Part shown: in pieces, positions 19,075 to 32,884 of the stretch | Position numbering within the stretch: the first letter of the stretch is position 1 | Layout of the letters: each line of letters starts with the position of its first letter | Source: Procambarus clarkii | Taxonomy: Eukaryota; Arthropoda; Malacostraca; Decapoda; Cambaridae | DNA: 64,000 nucleotides | Assembly (NCBI RefSeq): GCF_040958095.1 | Contig: NC_091151.1 | Coordinates: 5,068,382 to 5,132,381, forward strand | Direction: 5' to 3' | Notes under the pieces: model-generated | Seen by the model: only the letters and a program-made list of their open reading frames with translations | What the model was told of the DNA's origin: nothing | Databases searched by the model: none | Made by a program: the position numbers and the translations under genes

Positions 19075-19598
19075 GGTTCCTATGATACACTCCGCTGATT
19101 GACCTTTTCTACAATAAGGGAAGTGCTTTGTTCCATTTCTGATATAGTTATAGGGAGGGGGCCCTTCTTAGTTTACCAGCCTGATATGGTTATGTGACAT
19201 GATCAACCGGCCCCGATGGGTAAGTATTCCCGATAATAAATCACCCTATTTCGTGATTTAATAATTCAATAAATTTTCAATGCTTTACTGCAATGTATAT
19301 TGTAGGCAGGCTGGCGTCCAGACTGAGAGCAAGACCATATAGCAAAGCAACGCCTTAAATCCAAATTCTAAACTTAACAGATTTTTTTGAGATTAGTTAT
19401 TTATGGTTTTAAATATAATCCCCCCCCCCCCTAAGTGTGTAAGGAATCAGTTGTGCAGACTGATTCAGTCCACTACTTTTAATAAAATAAATTTATAATG
19501 TAATTAAATATATAATTAACCAAAATTTAATAATTTATCATATAAAATTAAACTTATTAAATATTGCTCAAATATGTAAATTTCCACAGTCCTTCCTT
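19075..19598. other. A/T-rich spacer before the minisatellite
   Basis: No gene or known repeat is recognised. A run of 12 C lies at 19420-19431, and 19470-19580 is strongly A/T-rich. The minisatellite begins abruptly at its right edge. Confidence 0.6.
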
Positions 19599-20099
19599 GG
19601 TATCCATGGGAAGAGGTGGGTATGAACAAAGGTCCATGGGAAGAGGTGGGTCTGACCAAAGGTCCATGGGAAGAGGTGGGTCTGACTAAAGGTGTCGATG
19701 AAAAGGGGTGGGTCTGACTAAAGTGTCCATGGGAAGAGGTGGGTCTGACTAAAGGTGTCCACGGGAAAAGGTGGGTCTGACTAAAGGTGTCGATGGGAAG
19801 AGGTGGGTCTGACTAAAGGCGTCCATGGGAAGAGGTGGGTCTGACTAAAGGTGTCCATGGGAAGAGGTGGGTCTGACTAAAGGTGTCCATGGGAAGAGGT
19901 GGGTCTGACTAAAGGTGTCCATGGGAAGAGGTGGGTCTGACTGAAGGTGTCCATGGGAAGAGGGGGGTCTGACTATAGGTGTCCATGGGAGGAGGTGGGA
20001 CTGACTAAAGGTGTCCATGGGAAGAGGTGGGTCTGACTATAGGTGTCCACGGAAAGAGGTGGGTCTGACTAAAGTATCCATGGGAAGAGGTGGGTCTGA

Positions 20100-23000
20100 C
20101 TAAAGGTGTCCATGGGAAGAGGTGGGTCTGACTAAAGGTGTCCATGGGAAGAGGTGGGTCTGACTAAAGGTGTCCATGGGAAGAGGTGGGTCTGACTAAA
20201 GGTCTCCATGGGAAGAGGTGGATCTGACTATAGGTGTCCATGGGAAGAGGTGGGTCTGACTTTAGGTGTCCAAGGGAAGAGGTGGGTCTGATTAAAGGTG
20301 TCCATGGGAAGAGGTGGGTCTGACTTAATGTGTCCAAGGTAAGAGGTAGGTCTGACTTAAGGTGTCCACGGGAAGAGGTGGGTCTGACTAAAGTGTCCAT
20401 GGGAAGAGGTGGGTCTGACTAAAGTGTCCATGGAAAGAGGTGGGTCTGAATAAAGTGTCCATGGGAAGAGGTGGGTCTGACTAAAGGTGCCCATGGGAAG
20501 AGGTGGGTCTGACTAAAGGTGTCCAAGGGAAGAGGTGGGTCTGACTAAAGTGTCCATGGGAAGAGGTGGGTCTGACTAAAGTGTCCATGGAAAGAGGTGG
20601 GTCTGAGTAAAGGTGCCCATGGGAAGAGGTGGGTCTGACTAAAGGTGTCATTGGGAAGAGGTGGGTCTGACTAAAGGTGTCCACGGGAAGAGGTGGGTCT
20701 GACTAAAGGTCCATGGGAAGAGGTGGGACTGATTAAAGGTCCATGGGAAGAGGTGGGTCTGACTAAAGGTGTCCTTGGGAAGAGGTGGGTCTGACTAAAG
20801 GTGTCCATGGGAAGAGGTGGGTCTGACTAAAGGTGTCCAAAGGAAGAGGTGGGTCTGACTAAAGTGTCCATGGCAAGAGGTGGGTCTGACTAAAGGTGTC
20901 CACGGGAAGAGGTGGGTCTGACTAAAGTGTCCATGGGAGAAGGTGGGTCTGACTAAAGGTGTCCATGGGAAGAGGTGGGTCTGACTTAGTTGCCCATGGG
21001 AAGGTGTGGGTCTGACTAAAGGTGTCCACGGGAAGAGGTGGGTCTGACTAAAGTGTCCATGGGAAGAGGTGGGTCTGACTAAAGTGTCCATGGGAAGAGG
21101 TGGGTCTGACTAAAGGTGCCCATGGGAAGAAGTGGGTCTGACTAAAGGTGTCATTGGGAAGAGGTGGGTCTGACTAAAGGTGCCCACGGGAAGAAAGAGG
21201 TGGGTCTGATTAAATTGTCCATGGGAAGAGGTGGGTCTGACTAAAGTGTCCATGGGAAGAGGTGGGTCTGACGAAAGTGTCCATGGGAAGAGGAGGGTAT
21301 GACTAAAGGTGTCCATAGGAAGAGGTGGGTTTGATTAAAGGTGTCCATAGGAAGAGGTGGGACTGACTAAAGGTGTCCATAGGAAGAGGTGGGACTGACT
21401 AAAGGTGTCCATGGGAAGAGGTGGGTCTGAATAAAGGAGCCCATGGGAAGAGGTGGGAGTGACTAAAGGTGTCCATGGGAAGCGGTGGGTCTAACAATAT
21501 GTGTTCATGGGAAGAGGTGGGTCTGACTAAAGGTGTCCATAGAAAGAGGTGGGTCTGACTAAAAGTGTCCATGGGAAGAGGTGGGACTGACTAAAGGTGT
21601 CCATGGGAAGAGGTGGGTCTGACTAAAGGTCCATAGGAAGAAGTGGGTCTGATTAAAGGTGTCCACGGGAAGAGGTGGGTCTGATTAAAGGTGTCCACGG
21701 GAAGAGGTGGGTGTGACTAAAGGTCCATGGGAAGAAGTGGGTCTGACTTTAGGTGTCCATGGGAAGAGGTGGGTCTGACTAAAGGTCCATGAGAAGAGGT
21801 GGGTCTGACTAAAGGTGTCCACGGGAAGAGGTGAGTCTGACTAAAGGTGTCCACGGGAAGAGGTGGGTCTGACTAAAGGTGTCCACGGGAAGACGTGGGT
21901 CTGACTAAAGGTACCTATAGAAAGAGGTGGCTCTGACTAAAGGTGTCCATGGGAAGACGTGGGACTGACTAAAGGTGTCCATGGGAAGACGTGGGTCTGA
22001 CTAAAGGTCTCCATGGGAAGAGGTGGGTCTGACTAAAGGTCTCCATGGGAAGAGGTGGGTCTGACTAAAGGTGTCCATGGGAAGAGGTGGGTCTTACTAA
22101 AGTGTCCATGGGAAGAGGTGGGTCTGACTATAGGTTTCCATGGGAAGACGTGGGACTGACTAAAGGTGTCCATGGGAAGAGGAGGGTCTGACTAAAGGTG
22201 TCCATGGGAAGAGGTGGGTCTGACTAAAGGCGTCCATAGGAAGAGGTGGGTCTGACTGAAGTATCCATGGGAGAAGGTGGGTCTGACTATAGGTGTCCAC
22301 GGGAAGAGGTGGGTCTGATTAAATGTGTCCATGGGAAGAGGTGGGTCTGGCTAATGGTGTCTACGGGAAGAGGTGGGTCTGACTAAAGTGTCCACGGGAA
22401 GAGGTGGGTCTGACTAAAGGTGTCCATGGGAAGCTGTGGGTCTGAATAAAGTGTCCATGGGAAGAGGTGGATCTGACTAAATTGTCCATGGGAAGAGGTG
22501 GGTCTGACTAAAGGTGTCCACGGGAAGAGGTGGGTCTGACTAAATTGCCCATGGGAAGAGGTGGGACTGACTAAAGGTGTCCATGGAAAGAGGAGGGTCT
22601 GACTAAAGGTGTTCGTAGGAACAGGTGGGTCTAACTAAAAGTGTCCATGGGAAGAGGTGGGTCTGACTAAAGGTGTTCGTAGGAGGAGGTGGGTCTGACT
22701 AAAGGTGTGCTTAGGAAGAGGTGGGTCTGACTAAAGGTGTCCATGGGAAGAGGTGGGTTTGATTAAAAGTGTCCATGAGAAGAGGTGGGTCTGACTAAAG
22801 GTGTCCATGGGAAGAGGTGGGTCTGACTAAAGGTGTCCATGGGAAGAGGTGGGTCTGACTAAAGGTGCCCATGGGAAGAGGTGGGTCTGACTAAAAGTGT
22901 TTCATGGGAAGAGGTGGGTCTGACTAAAGATGTCCATGGGAAGAGGTGGGTCTGACTAAATGTGTCCATGGGAAGAGGTGGGTCTGACTAAATGTGTCCA

Positions 23001-26000
23001 TGGGAAGAGGTGGGTCTGACTAAATGTGTCCATGGGAAGAGGTGGGTCTGACTGAATGTGTCCATGGGAAGAGGTGGGTCTGACTAAAAGAGCCCATATG
23101 AAGAGGTGGGTCTGACTAAAAGTGTCCATGGGAAGAGGTGGGTCTGACTGAAGGTGGCCATAAGAAGAGGCGGGTCTGACTATAGGTGTCCATGGGAGGA
23201 GGTGGGACTGACTAGAGGTGTCCATGGGAAGAGATGGGTCTGACTAAAATATCCATGGGAAGAGGTTTGTCTGACTATAGGTGTCCATAGGAAGAGGTGG
23301 GTCTGACTAAAGGTGTCCATGGGAAGAGGTGGGTCTGACTATAGGTGTCCAAGGGATGAGGTGGGTCTGATTAAAGGTGTCCATGGGAAGAGGTGGGTCT
23401 GACTAATGGTGTCCAAGGGAAGAGGTGGGTCTGACTAAAGTGTCCATGGGAAGAGGTGGGTCTGACTAAAGGTGTCCAAGGGAAGATGTGGGTCTGACTA
23501 AAGGTGTCCACGGGAAGACGTGGGTCTGACTAAAGTGTCCATGGGAAGAAGTGGGTCTGACAAAAGTGTCCATGGAAAGAGGTGGGTCTGACTAAAGTGT
23601 CCATGGGAAGAGGTGGGTCTGATTAAAGGTGCCCATGGGAAGAGGTGGGTCTGACTAAAGGTGTCCACGGGAAGAGGTGGGTCTGGCTAAAGGTCCATGG
23701 GAAGAGGTGGGTCTGACTAAAGGTGCCCTTGGGAAGAGGTGGGTCTGACTAAAGGTGCCCTTGGGAAGAGGTGGGTCTGACTAAAGGTGCCCTTGGGAAG
23801 AGGTGGGTCTGACTAAAGGTCCATGGGAAGAGGTGGGTCTGACTAAAGGTGTCCTTGGGAAGAGGTGGGTCTGACTAAATGTGTCCATGGGAAGAGGTGG
23901 GTCTGACTAAAAGTGTCCATGGGAAGAGGTGGGTCTGACTGAAGGTGTCCATAGGAAGAGGTGGGTCTGACTATAGGTGTCCATGGGAAGAGGTGGGACT
24001 GACTAAAGGTGTCCATGGGAAGAGATGGGTCTGACTAAAGTGTCCATGGGAAGAGGTGGGTCTGACTAAAGGTCTCCATGGGAAGAGGTGGGTCTGATTA
24101 AAGGTGTTCATGGGAAGAGGTGGGTCTGACTAAAGGGGTCTATGGGAAGAGGTGGGTCTGACTATAGGTGTCCATGGGAAGAGGTGGGTCTGACTAAAGG
24201 TGCCCATGGGAAGAGGTGGGTCTGATTGAAGGTGTTCGTAGGAAGAGGTGGGTCTGACTAAAGGTGTCCATGGGAAGAGGTGGGTCTGATTAAAGGTGTC
24301 CATGGGAAGGAGTGGGGCTGACTAAAGGTGCCCATGGGAAGAGGTAGGTCTGACTAAAGGTGTCCATGGGAAGAGGTGGGTCTGACTAAAGGTGTCCATG
24401 GGAAGAGGTGGGTCTGACTAAAGGTGCCCATGGGAAGAGGTGGGTCTGACTAAATGTGTCCATGGGAAGAGGTGGGTCTGACTAAATGTGTCCATGGGAA
24501 GAGGTGGGTCTGACTGAATGTGTAAATGGGAAGACGTGGGACTGACTAAAGGTGTCCACGGGAACAGGTGGGTCTGACTAAAGGTGTCCACGGGAACAGG
24601 TGGGTCTGACTAAAGGTGTCCATGGAAAGAAGTGGGTCTGACTAAAGGTGCCCATGGGAAGAGGTGGGTCTGACTAAAGGAGCCCATGGGAAGAGGTGGG
24701 TCTGACTAAAAGTGTTTCATGGGAAGAGGTGGGTCTGACTAAAGGTGTAAATGGGAAGAGGTGGGTCTGACTAAATGTGTCCATGGGAAGAGGTGGGTCT
24801 GACTAAATGTGTCCATGGGAAGAGGTGGGTCTGACTAAATGTGTCCATGGGAAGAGGTGGGTCTGACTGAATGTGTCCATGGGAAGAGGTGGGTCTGACT
24901 AAAAGTGCCCATGGGAAGAAGTGGGTCTGACTAAAAGTGTCCATGGGAAGAGGTGGGTCTGACTGAAGGTGTCCATAAGAAGAGGTGGGTCTGACTATAG
25001 GTGTCCATGGGAGGAGGTGGGACTGACTAAAGGTGTCCATGGGAAGAGATGGGTCTGACTAAAATATCCATGGGAAGAGGTTTGTCTGACTATAGGTGTC
25101 CATGGGAAGAGGTGGGTCTGACTAAAGGTGTCCATGGGAAGAGGTGGGTCTGACTAAAGGTGTCCATGGGAAGAGGTGGGTCTGACTAAAGGTGTCCATG
25201 GGAAGAGGTGGGTCTGACTATAGGTGTCCAAGGGATGAGGTGGGTCTGATTAAAGGTGTCCATGGGAAGAGGTGGGTCTGACTAATGGTGTCCAAGGGAA
25301 GAGGTGGGTCTGACTTAAGTGTCCATGGGAAGAGGTGGGTCTGACTAAAGTGTCCATGGAAAGAGGTGGGTCTGACTAAAGTGTCCATGGGAAGAGGTGG
25401 GTCTGACTAAAGGTGCCCATGGGAAGAGGTGGGTCTGACTAAAGGTGTACAAGGGAAGATGTGGGTCTGACTAAAGGTGTCCACGGGAAGAGGTGGGTCT
25501 GACTAAAGTGTCCATGGGAAGAAGTGGGTCTGACAAAAGTGTCCATGGAAAGAGGTGGGTCTGACTAAAGTGTCCATGGGAAGAGGTGGGTCTGATTAAA
25601 GTTGCCCATGGGAAGAGGTGGGTCTGACTAAAGGTGTCCACGGGAAGAGGTGGGTCTGGCTAAAGGTCCATGGGAAGAGGTGGCTCTGATTAAAGGTGCC
25701 CATGGGAAGAGGTGGGTCTGACTAAAGGTGTCCACGGGAAGAGGTGGGTCTCGCTAAAGGTCCATGGGAAGAGGTGGCTCTGACTAAAGGCATCCATGGG
25801 AAGAGGTGGGTCTGACTAATGGTGTCCATGGGAAGAGGTGGGTCTGACTAAAGGTGTCCATGGGAAGAGGTGGGTCTGACTAAAGGTGTCCATGGGAAGA
25901 GGTGGGTCTGACTGAAGGTGTCCATGGGAAGAGGGGGGTCTGACTATAGGTGTCCATGGGAGGAGGTGGGACTGACTAAAGGTGTCCATGGGAAGAGGTG

Positions 26001-28900
26001 GGTCTGACTATAGGTGTCCATGGGAAGAGGTGGGTCTGACTAAAGTATCCATGGGAAGAGGTGGGTCTGACTAAAGGTGTCCATGGGAAGAGGTGGGTCT
26101 GACTAAAGGTGTCCATGGGAAGAGGTGGGTCTGACTAAAGGTGTCCATGGGAAGAGGTGGGTCTGACTAAAGGTCTCCATGGGAAGAGGTGGATCTGACT
26201 ATAGGTGTCCATGGGAAGAGGTGGGTCTGACTTTAGGTGTCCAAGGGAAGAGGTGGGTCTGATTAAAGGTGTCCATGTGAAGAGGTGGGTCTGACTAAAT
26301 GTGTCCCAGGTAAGAGGTAGGTCTGACTAAAGGTGTCCACGGGAAGAGGTGGGTCTGACTAAAGTGTCCATGGGAAGAGGTGGGTCTGACTAAAGTGTCC
26401 ATGGAAAGAGGTGGGTCTGAATAAAGTGTCCATGGGAAGAGGTGGGTCTGACTAAAGGTGCCCATGGGAAGAGGTGGGTCTGACTAAAGGTGTCCAAGGG
26501 AAGAGGTGGGTCTGACTAAAGTGTCCATGGGAAGAGGTGGGTCTGACTAAAGTGTCCATGGAAAGAGGTGGGTCTGACTAAAGGTGCCCATGGGAAGAGG
26601 TGGGTCTGACTAAAGGTGTCATTGGGAAGAGGTGGGTCTGACTAAAGGTGTCCACGGGAAGAGGTGGGTCTGACTAAAGTGTCCATGGGAAGAGGTGGGT
26701 CTGACTAAAGGTGCCCATGGGAAAAGGTGGGTCTGACTAAATGTGTCATTGGGAAGAGGTGGGTCTGACTAAAGGTGCCCACGGGAAGAAAGAGGTGGGT
26801 CTGATTAAATTGTCCATGGGAAGAGGTGGGTCTGACTAAAGTGTCCATGGGAAGAGGTGGGTCTGACGAAAGTGTCCATGGGAAGAGGAGGGTATGACTA
26901 AAGGTGTCCATAGGAAGAGGTGGGTTTGATTAAAGGTGTCCATAGGAAGAGGTGGGACTGACTAAAGGTGTCCATGGGAAGAGGTGGGTCTGACTAAAGG
27001 AGCCCATGGGAAGAGGTGGGAGTGACTAAAGGTGTCCATGGGAAGCGGTGGGTCTAACAATATGTGTTCATGGGAAGAGGTGGGTCTGACTAAAGGTGTC
27101 CATAGAAAGAGGTGGGTCTGACTAAAAGTGTCCATGGGAAGAGGTGGGACTGACTAAAGGTGTCCATGGGAAGAGGTGGGTCTGACTAAAGGTCCATAGG
27201 AAGAAGTGGGTCTGATTAAAGGTGTCCACGGGAAGAGGTGGGTGTGACTAAAGGTCCATGGGAAGAAGTGGGTCTGACTTCAGGTGTCCATGGGAAGAGG
27301 TGGGTCTGACTAAAGGTCCATGAGAAGAGGTGGGTCTGACTAAAGGTGTCCACGGGAAGAGGTGAGTCTGACTAAAGGTGTCCACGGGAAGAGGTGGGTC
27401 TGACTAAAGGTGTCCATGGGAAGACGTGGGACTGACTAAAGGTGTCCATGGGAAGAAGTGGGTCTGACTAAAGGTGTCCATGGGAAGACGTGGGTCTGAC
27501 TAAAGGTCTCCATGGGAAGAGGTGGGTCTGACTAAAGGTCTCCATGGGAAGAGGTGGGTCTGACTAAAGGTGTCCATGGGAAGAGGTGGGTCTTACTAAA
27601 GTGTCCATGGGAAGAGGTGGGTCTGACTATCGGTTTCCATGGGAAGACGTGGGACTGACTAAAGGTGTCCATGGGAAGAGGAGGGTCTGACTAAAGGTGT
27701 CCATGGGAAGAGGTGGGTCTGACTAAAGGTGTCCATAGGAAGAGGTGGGTCTGACTGAATTGCCCATGGGAAGAGGTGGGTCTGACTAAAGGTGTTCATG
27801 GGAAGAGGTGGGTCTGACTAAAGGTGTCCATGGGAAGAGGTGGGTCTGATTAAATGTGTCCATGGAAAGAGGTGGGTCTGACTAATGGTGTCTATGGGAA
27901 GAGGTGGGTCTGACTAAAGTGTCCACGGGAAGAGGTGGGTCTGACTAAAGGTGTCCATGGGAAGCTGTGGGTCTGAATAAAGTGTCCATGGGAAGAGGTG
28001 GATCTGACTAAATTGTCCATGGGAAGAGGTGGGTCTGACTAAAGGTGTCCACGGGAAGAGGTGGGTCTGACTAAATTGCCCATGGGAAGAGGTGGGACTG
28101 ACTAAAGGTGTCCATGGAAAGAGGTGGGTCTGACTAAAGGTGTTCGTAGGAAGAGGTGGGTCTGACTAAAAGTGTCCATGGGAAGAGGTGGGTCTGACTA
28201 AAGGTGTTCGTAGGAGGAGGTGGGTCTGACTAAAGGTGTGCTTAGGAAGAGGTGGGTCTGACTAAAGGTGTCCATGGGAAGAGGTGGGTCTGATTAAAGG
28301 TGTCCATGGGAAGAGGTGGGTCTGACTAAAGGTGTCCATGGGAAGAGGTGGGTCTGACTAAAGGTGTCCATGGGAAGAGGTGGGTCTGACTAAAGGTGCC
28401 CATGGAAAGAGGTGGGTCTGACTAAAAGTGTTTCATGGGAAGAGGTGGGTCTGACTAAAGATGTCCATGGGAAGAGGTGGGTCTGACTAAATGTGTCCAT
28501 GGGAAGAGGACTGAATGTGTCCATGGGAAGAGGTGGGTCTGACTAAAAGTGCCCATATGAAGAGGTGGGTCTGACTAAAAGTGTCCATGGGAAGAGGTGG
28601 GTCTGACTGAAGGTGTCCATAAGAATAGGTGGGTCTGACTATAGGTGTCCATGGGAGGAGGTGGGACTGACTAAAGGTGTCCATGGGAAGAGATGGGTCT
28701 GACTAAAATATCCATGGGAAGAGGTTTGTCTGACTATAGGTGTCCATAGGAAGAGGTGGGTCTGACTAAAGGTGTCCATGGGAAGAGGTGGGTCTGACTA
28801 TAGGTGTCCAAGGGATGAGGTGGGTCTGATTAAAGGTGTCCATGGGAAGAGGTGGGTCTGACTAATGGTGTCCACGGGAAGAGGTGGGTCTGACTAAAGT
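20100..28900. repeat. Higher-order duplication inside the minisatellite, offset about 5.5-6.0 kb
   Basis: The order of variant units in about 20.1-23.4 kb recurs in about 26.1-28.9 kb. Anchors: the rare GGATCTGAC then CTTTAGGTG pair at 20220 and 26191 (offset 5,971); the block starting at 21110 and 26705 (offset 5,595), including a rare AAGAAAGAGG insertion near 21190 and 26787; and GTAGGAGGAGG near 22679 and 28210 (offset 5,531). The falling offset shows units were lost or gained between the copies. Confidence 0.75.
22956..25700. repeat. Higher-order duplication, offset about 1.8 kb
   Basis: The variant order from 22956 recurs from 24771 (offset 1,815), drifting to about 1,880 by 23401 and 25281, consistent with two extra 32-bp units in the second copy. 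The same block begins again at 31261. Confidence 0.7.
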
Positions 28901-30290
28901 GTCCATGGGAAGAGGTGGGTCTGACTAAAGTGTCCATGGAAAGAGGTGGGTCTGACTAAAGTGTCCATGGGAAGAGGTGGGTCTGACTAAAGGTGCCCAT
29001 GGGAAGAGGTGGGTCTGACTAAAGGTGTCCAAGGGAAGATTTGGGTCTGACTAAAGGTGTCCACGGGAAGACGTGGGTCTGACTAAAGTGTCCATGGGAA
29101 GAAGTGGGTCTGACAAAAGTGTCCATGGAAAGAGGTGGGTCTGACTAAAGTGTCCATGGGAAGAGGTGGGTCTGATTAAAGGTGCCCATGGGAAGAGGTG
29201 GGTCTGACTAAAGGTGTCCACCGGAAGAGGTGGGTCTGGCTAAAGGTCCATGGGAAGAGGTGGGTCTGACTAAAGGTGCCCTTGGGAAGAGGTGGGTCTG
29301 ACTAAAGGTCCATGGGAAGAGGTGGGTCTGACTAAAGGTGTCCTTGGGAAGAGGTGGGTCTGACTAAATGTGTCCATGGGAAGAGGTGGGTCTGACTAAA
29401 AGTGTCCATGGGAAGAGGTGGGTCTGACTGAAGGTGTCCATAGGAAGAGGTGGGTCTGACTATAGGTGTCCATGGGAAGAGGTGGGACTGACTAAAGGTG
29501 TCCATGGGAAGAGATTGGTCTGACTAAAGTATCCATGGGAAGAGGTGGGTCTGACTAAAGGTGTCCATGGGAAGAGGTGGGTCTGACTAAAGGTCTCCAT
29601 GGGAAGAGGTGGGTCTGATTAAAGGTGTTCATGGGAAGAGGTGGGTCTGACTAAAGGGGTCCATGGGAAGAGGTGGGTCTGACTATAGGTGTCCATGGGA
29701 AGAGATGGGTCTGACTAAAGGTGCCCATGGGAAGAGGTGGGTCTGATTGAAGGTGTTCGTAGGAAGAGGTGGGTCTGACTAAAGGTGTCCACGGGAAGAG
29801 GTGGGTCTGGCTAAAGGTCCATGGGAAGAGGTGGGTCTGACTAAAGGTGCCCTTGGGAAGAGGTGGGTCTGACTAAAGGTCCATGGGAAGAGGTGGGTCT
29901 GACTAAAGGTGTCCTTGGGAAGAGGTGGGTCTGACTAAATGTGTCCATGGGAAGAGGTGGGTCTGACTAAAAGTGTCCATGGGAAGAGGTGGGTCTGACT
30001 GAAGGTGTCCATAGGAAGAGGTGGGTCTGACTATAGGTGTCCATGGGAAGAGGTGGGACTGACTAAAGGTGTCCATGGGAAGAGATGGGTCTGACTAAAG
30101 TATCCATGGGAAGAGGTGGGTCTGACTAAAGGTGTCCATGGGAAGAGGTGGGTCTGACTAAAGGTCTCCATGGGAAGAGGTGGGTCTGATTAAAGGTGTT
30201 CATGGGAAGAGGTGGGTCTGACTAAAGGGGTCCATGGGAAGAGGTGGGTCTGACTATAGGTGTCCATGGGAAGAGATGGGTCTGACTAAA

Positions 30291-30790
30291 NNNNNNNNNN
30301 NNNNNNNNNNNNNNNNNNNNNNNNNNNNNNNNNNNNNNNNNNNNNNNNNNNNNNNNNNNNNNNNNNNNNNNNNNNNNNNNNNNNNNNNNNNNNNNNNNNN
30401 NNNNNNNNNNNNNNNNNNNNNNNNNNNNNNNNNNNNNNNNNNNNNNNNNNNNNNNNNNNNNNNNNNNNNNNNNNNNNNNNNNNNNNNNNNNNNNNNNNNN
30501 NNNNNNNNNNNNNNNNNNNNNNNNNNNNNNNNNNNNNNNNNNNNNNNNNNNNNNNNNNNNNNNNNNNNNNNNNNNNNNNNNNNNNNNNNNNNNNNNNNNN
30601 NNNNNNNNNNNNNNNNNNNNNNNNNNNNNNNNNNNNNNNNNNNNNNNNNNNNNNNNNNNNNNNNNNNNNNNNNNNNNNNNNNNNNNNNNNNNNNNNNNNN
30701 NNNNNNNNNNNNNNNNNNNNNNNNNNNNNNNNNNNNNNNNNNNNNNNNNNNNNNNNNNNNNNNNNNNNNNNNNNNNNNNNNNNNNNNNNN
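30291..30790. other. Assembly gap, 500 N
   Basis: Exactly 500 N inside the minisatellite. The round size suggests a placeholder of unknown true length. Confidence 0.99.
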
Positions 30791-32884
30791 CCATGGGAAG
30801 AGGTGGGTCTGACTAAAGGTGTCCACGGGAAGAGGTGGGTCTGACTAAATTGCCCGTGGGAAGAGGTGGGACTGAATAAAGGTGTCCATGGAAAGAGGTG
30901 GGTCTGACTAAAGGTGTTCGTAGGAAGAGGTGGGTCTGACTAAAAGTGTCCATGGGAAGAGGTGGGTCTGACTAAAGGTGTTCGTAGGAGGAGGTGGGTC
31001 TGACTAAAGGTGTGCTTAGGAAGAGGTGGGTCTGACTAAAGGTGTCCATGGGAAGAGGTGGGTCTGATTAAAGGTGTCCATGGGAAGAGGTGGGTCTGAC
31101 TAAAGGTGTCCATGGGAAGAGGTGGGTCTGACTAAAGGTGTCCATGGGAAGAGGTGGGTCTGACTAAAGGTGCCAATGGGAAGAGGTGGGTCTGACTAAA
31201 AGTGTTTCATGGGAAGAGGTGGGTCTGACTAAAGATGTCCATGGGAAGATGTGGGTCTGACTAAATGTGTCCATGGGAAGAGGTGGGTCTGACTAAATGT
31301 GTCCATGGGAAGAGGTGGGTCTGACTAAATGTGCCCATGGGAAGAGGTGGGTCTGACTGAATGTGTCCATGGGAAGAGGTGGGTCTGACTAAAAGTGCCC
31401 ATATGAAGAGGTGGGTCTGACTAAAAGTGTCCATGGGAAGAGGTGGGTCTGACTGAAGGTGTCCATAAGAAGAGGTGGGTCTGACTATAGGTGTCCATGG
31501 GAGGAGGTGGGACTGACTAAAGGTGTCCATGGGAAGAGATGGGTCTGACTAAAATATCCATGGGAAGAGGTTTGTCTGACTATAGATGTCCATAGGAAGA
31601 GGTGGGTCTGACTAAAGGTGTCCATGGGAAGAGGTGGGTCTGACTATAGGTGTCCAAGGGATGAGTTGGGTCTGATTAAAGGTGTCCATGGGAAGAGGTG
31701 GGTCTGACTAATGGTGTCCAAGGGAAGAGGTGGGTCTGACTAAAGTGTCCATAGAAAGAGGTGGGTCTGACTAAAGTGTCCATGGAAAGAGGTGGGTCTG
31801 ACTAAAGTGTCCATGGGAAGAGGTGGGTCTGACTAAAGGTGCCCATGGGAAGAGCTGGGTCTGACTAAAGGTGTCCAAGGGAAGATGTGGGTCTGACTAA
31901 AGGTGTCCACGGGAAGACGTGGGTCTGACTAAAGTGTCCATGGGAAGAAGTGGGTCTGACAAAAGTGTCCATGGAAAGAGGTGGGTCTGACTAAAGTGTC
32001 CATTGGAAGAGGTGGGTCTGATTAAAGGTGCCCATGGGAAGAGGTGGGTCTGACTAAAGGTGTCCACGGGAAGAGGTGGGTCTGGCTAAAGGTCCATGGG
32101 AAGAGGTGGGTCTGACTAAAGGTGCCCTTGGGAAGAGGTGGGTCTGACAAAAGGTCCATGGGAAGAGGTGGGTCTGACTAAAGGTGTCCATGGGAAGAGG
32201 TGGGTCTGACTAAATGTGTCCATGGGCAGAAGTGGGTCTGACTAAAAGTGTCCATGGGAAGAGGTGGCTCTGACTGAAGGTGTCCATAGGAAGAGGTGGG
32301 TCTGACTATAGGTGTCCATGGGAAGAGGTGGGACTGACTAAAGGTGTCCATGGGAAGAGATGGGTCTGACTAAAGTATCCATGGGAAGAGGTGGGTCTGA
32401 CTAAAGGTGTCCATGGGAAGAGGTGGGTCTGACTAAAGGTCTCCATGGGAAGAGGTGGGTCTGATTAAAGGTGTTCATGGGAAGAGGTGGGTCTGACTAA
32501 AGGGGTCCATGGGAAGAGGTGGGTCTGACTATAGGTGTTCATGGGAAGAGATGGGTCTGACTAAAGGTGCCCATGGGAAGAGGTGGGTCTGATTGAAGGT
32601 GTTCGTAGGAAGAGGTGGGTCTGACTAAAGGTGTCCATGGTAAGAGGTGGGTCTGATTAAAGGTGTCCATGGGAAGGAGTGGGGCTGACTAAAGGTGCCC
32701 ATGGGAAGAGGTAGGTCTGACTAAAGGTGTCCATTGGAAGAGGTGGGTCTGACTAAAGGTGTCCATGGGAAGAGGTGGGTCTGACTAAATGTGTCCATGG
32801 GAAGAGGTGGATCTGACTAAATGTGACCATGGGAAGAGGTGGGTCTGACTAAATGTGTCCATGGGAAGAGGTGGGTCTGACTAA

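Noticed and set aside
1-19598. Host genes, tRNA or rRNA genes
   Set aside because: No cloverleaf-like segment, rRNA similarity or non-transposon coding frame could be supported.
30222-30826. Open frames of about 190 codons spanning the first N gap
   Set aside because: They consist almost entirely of undetermined bases.
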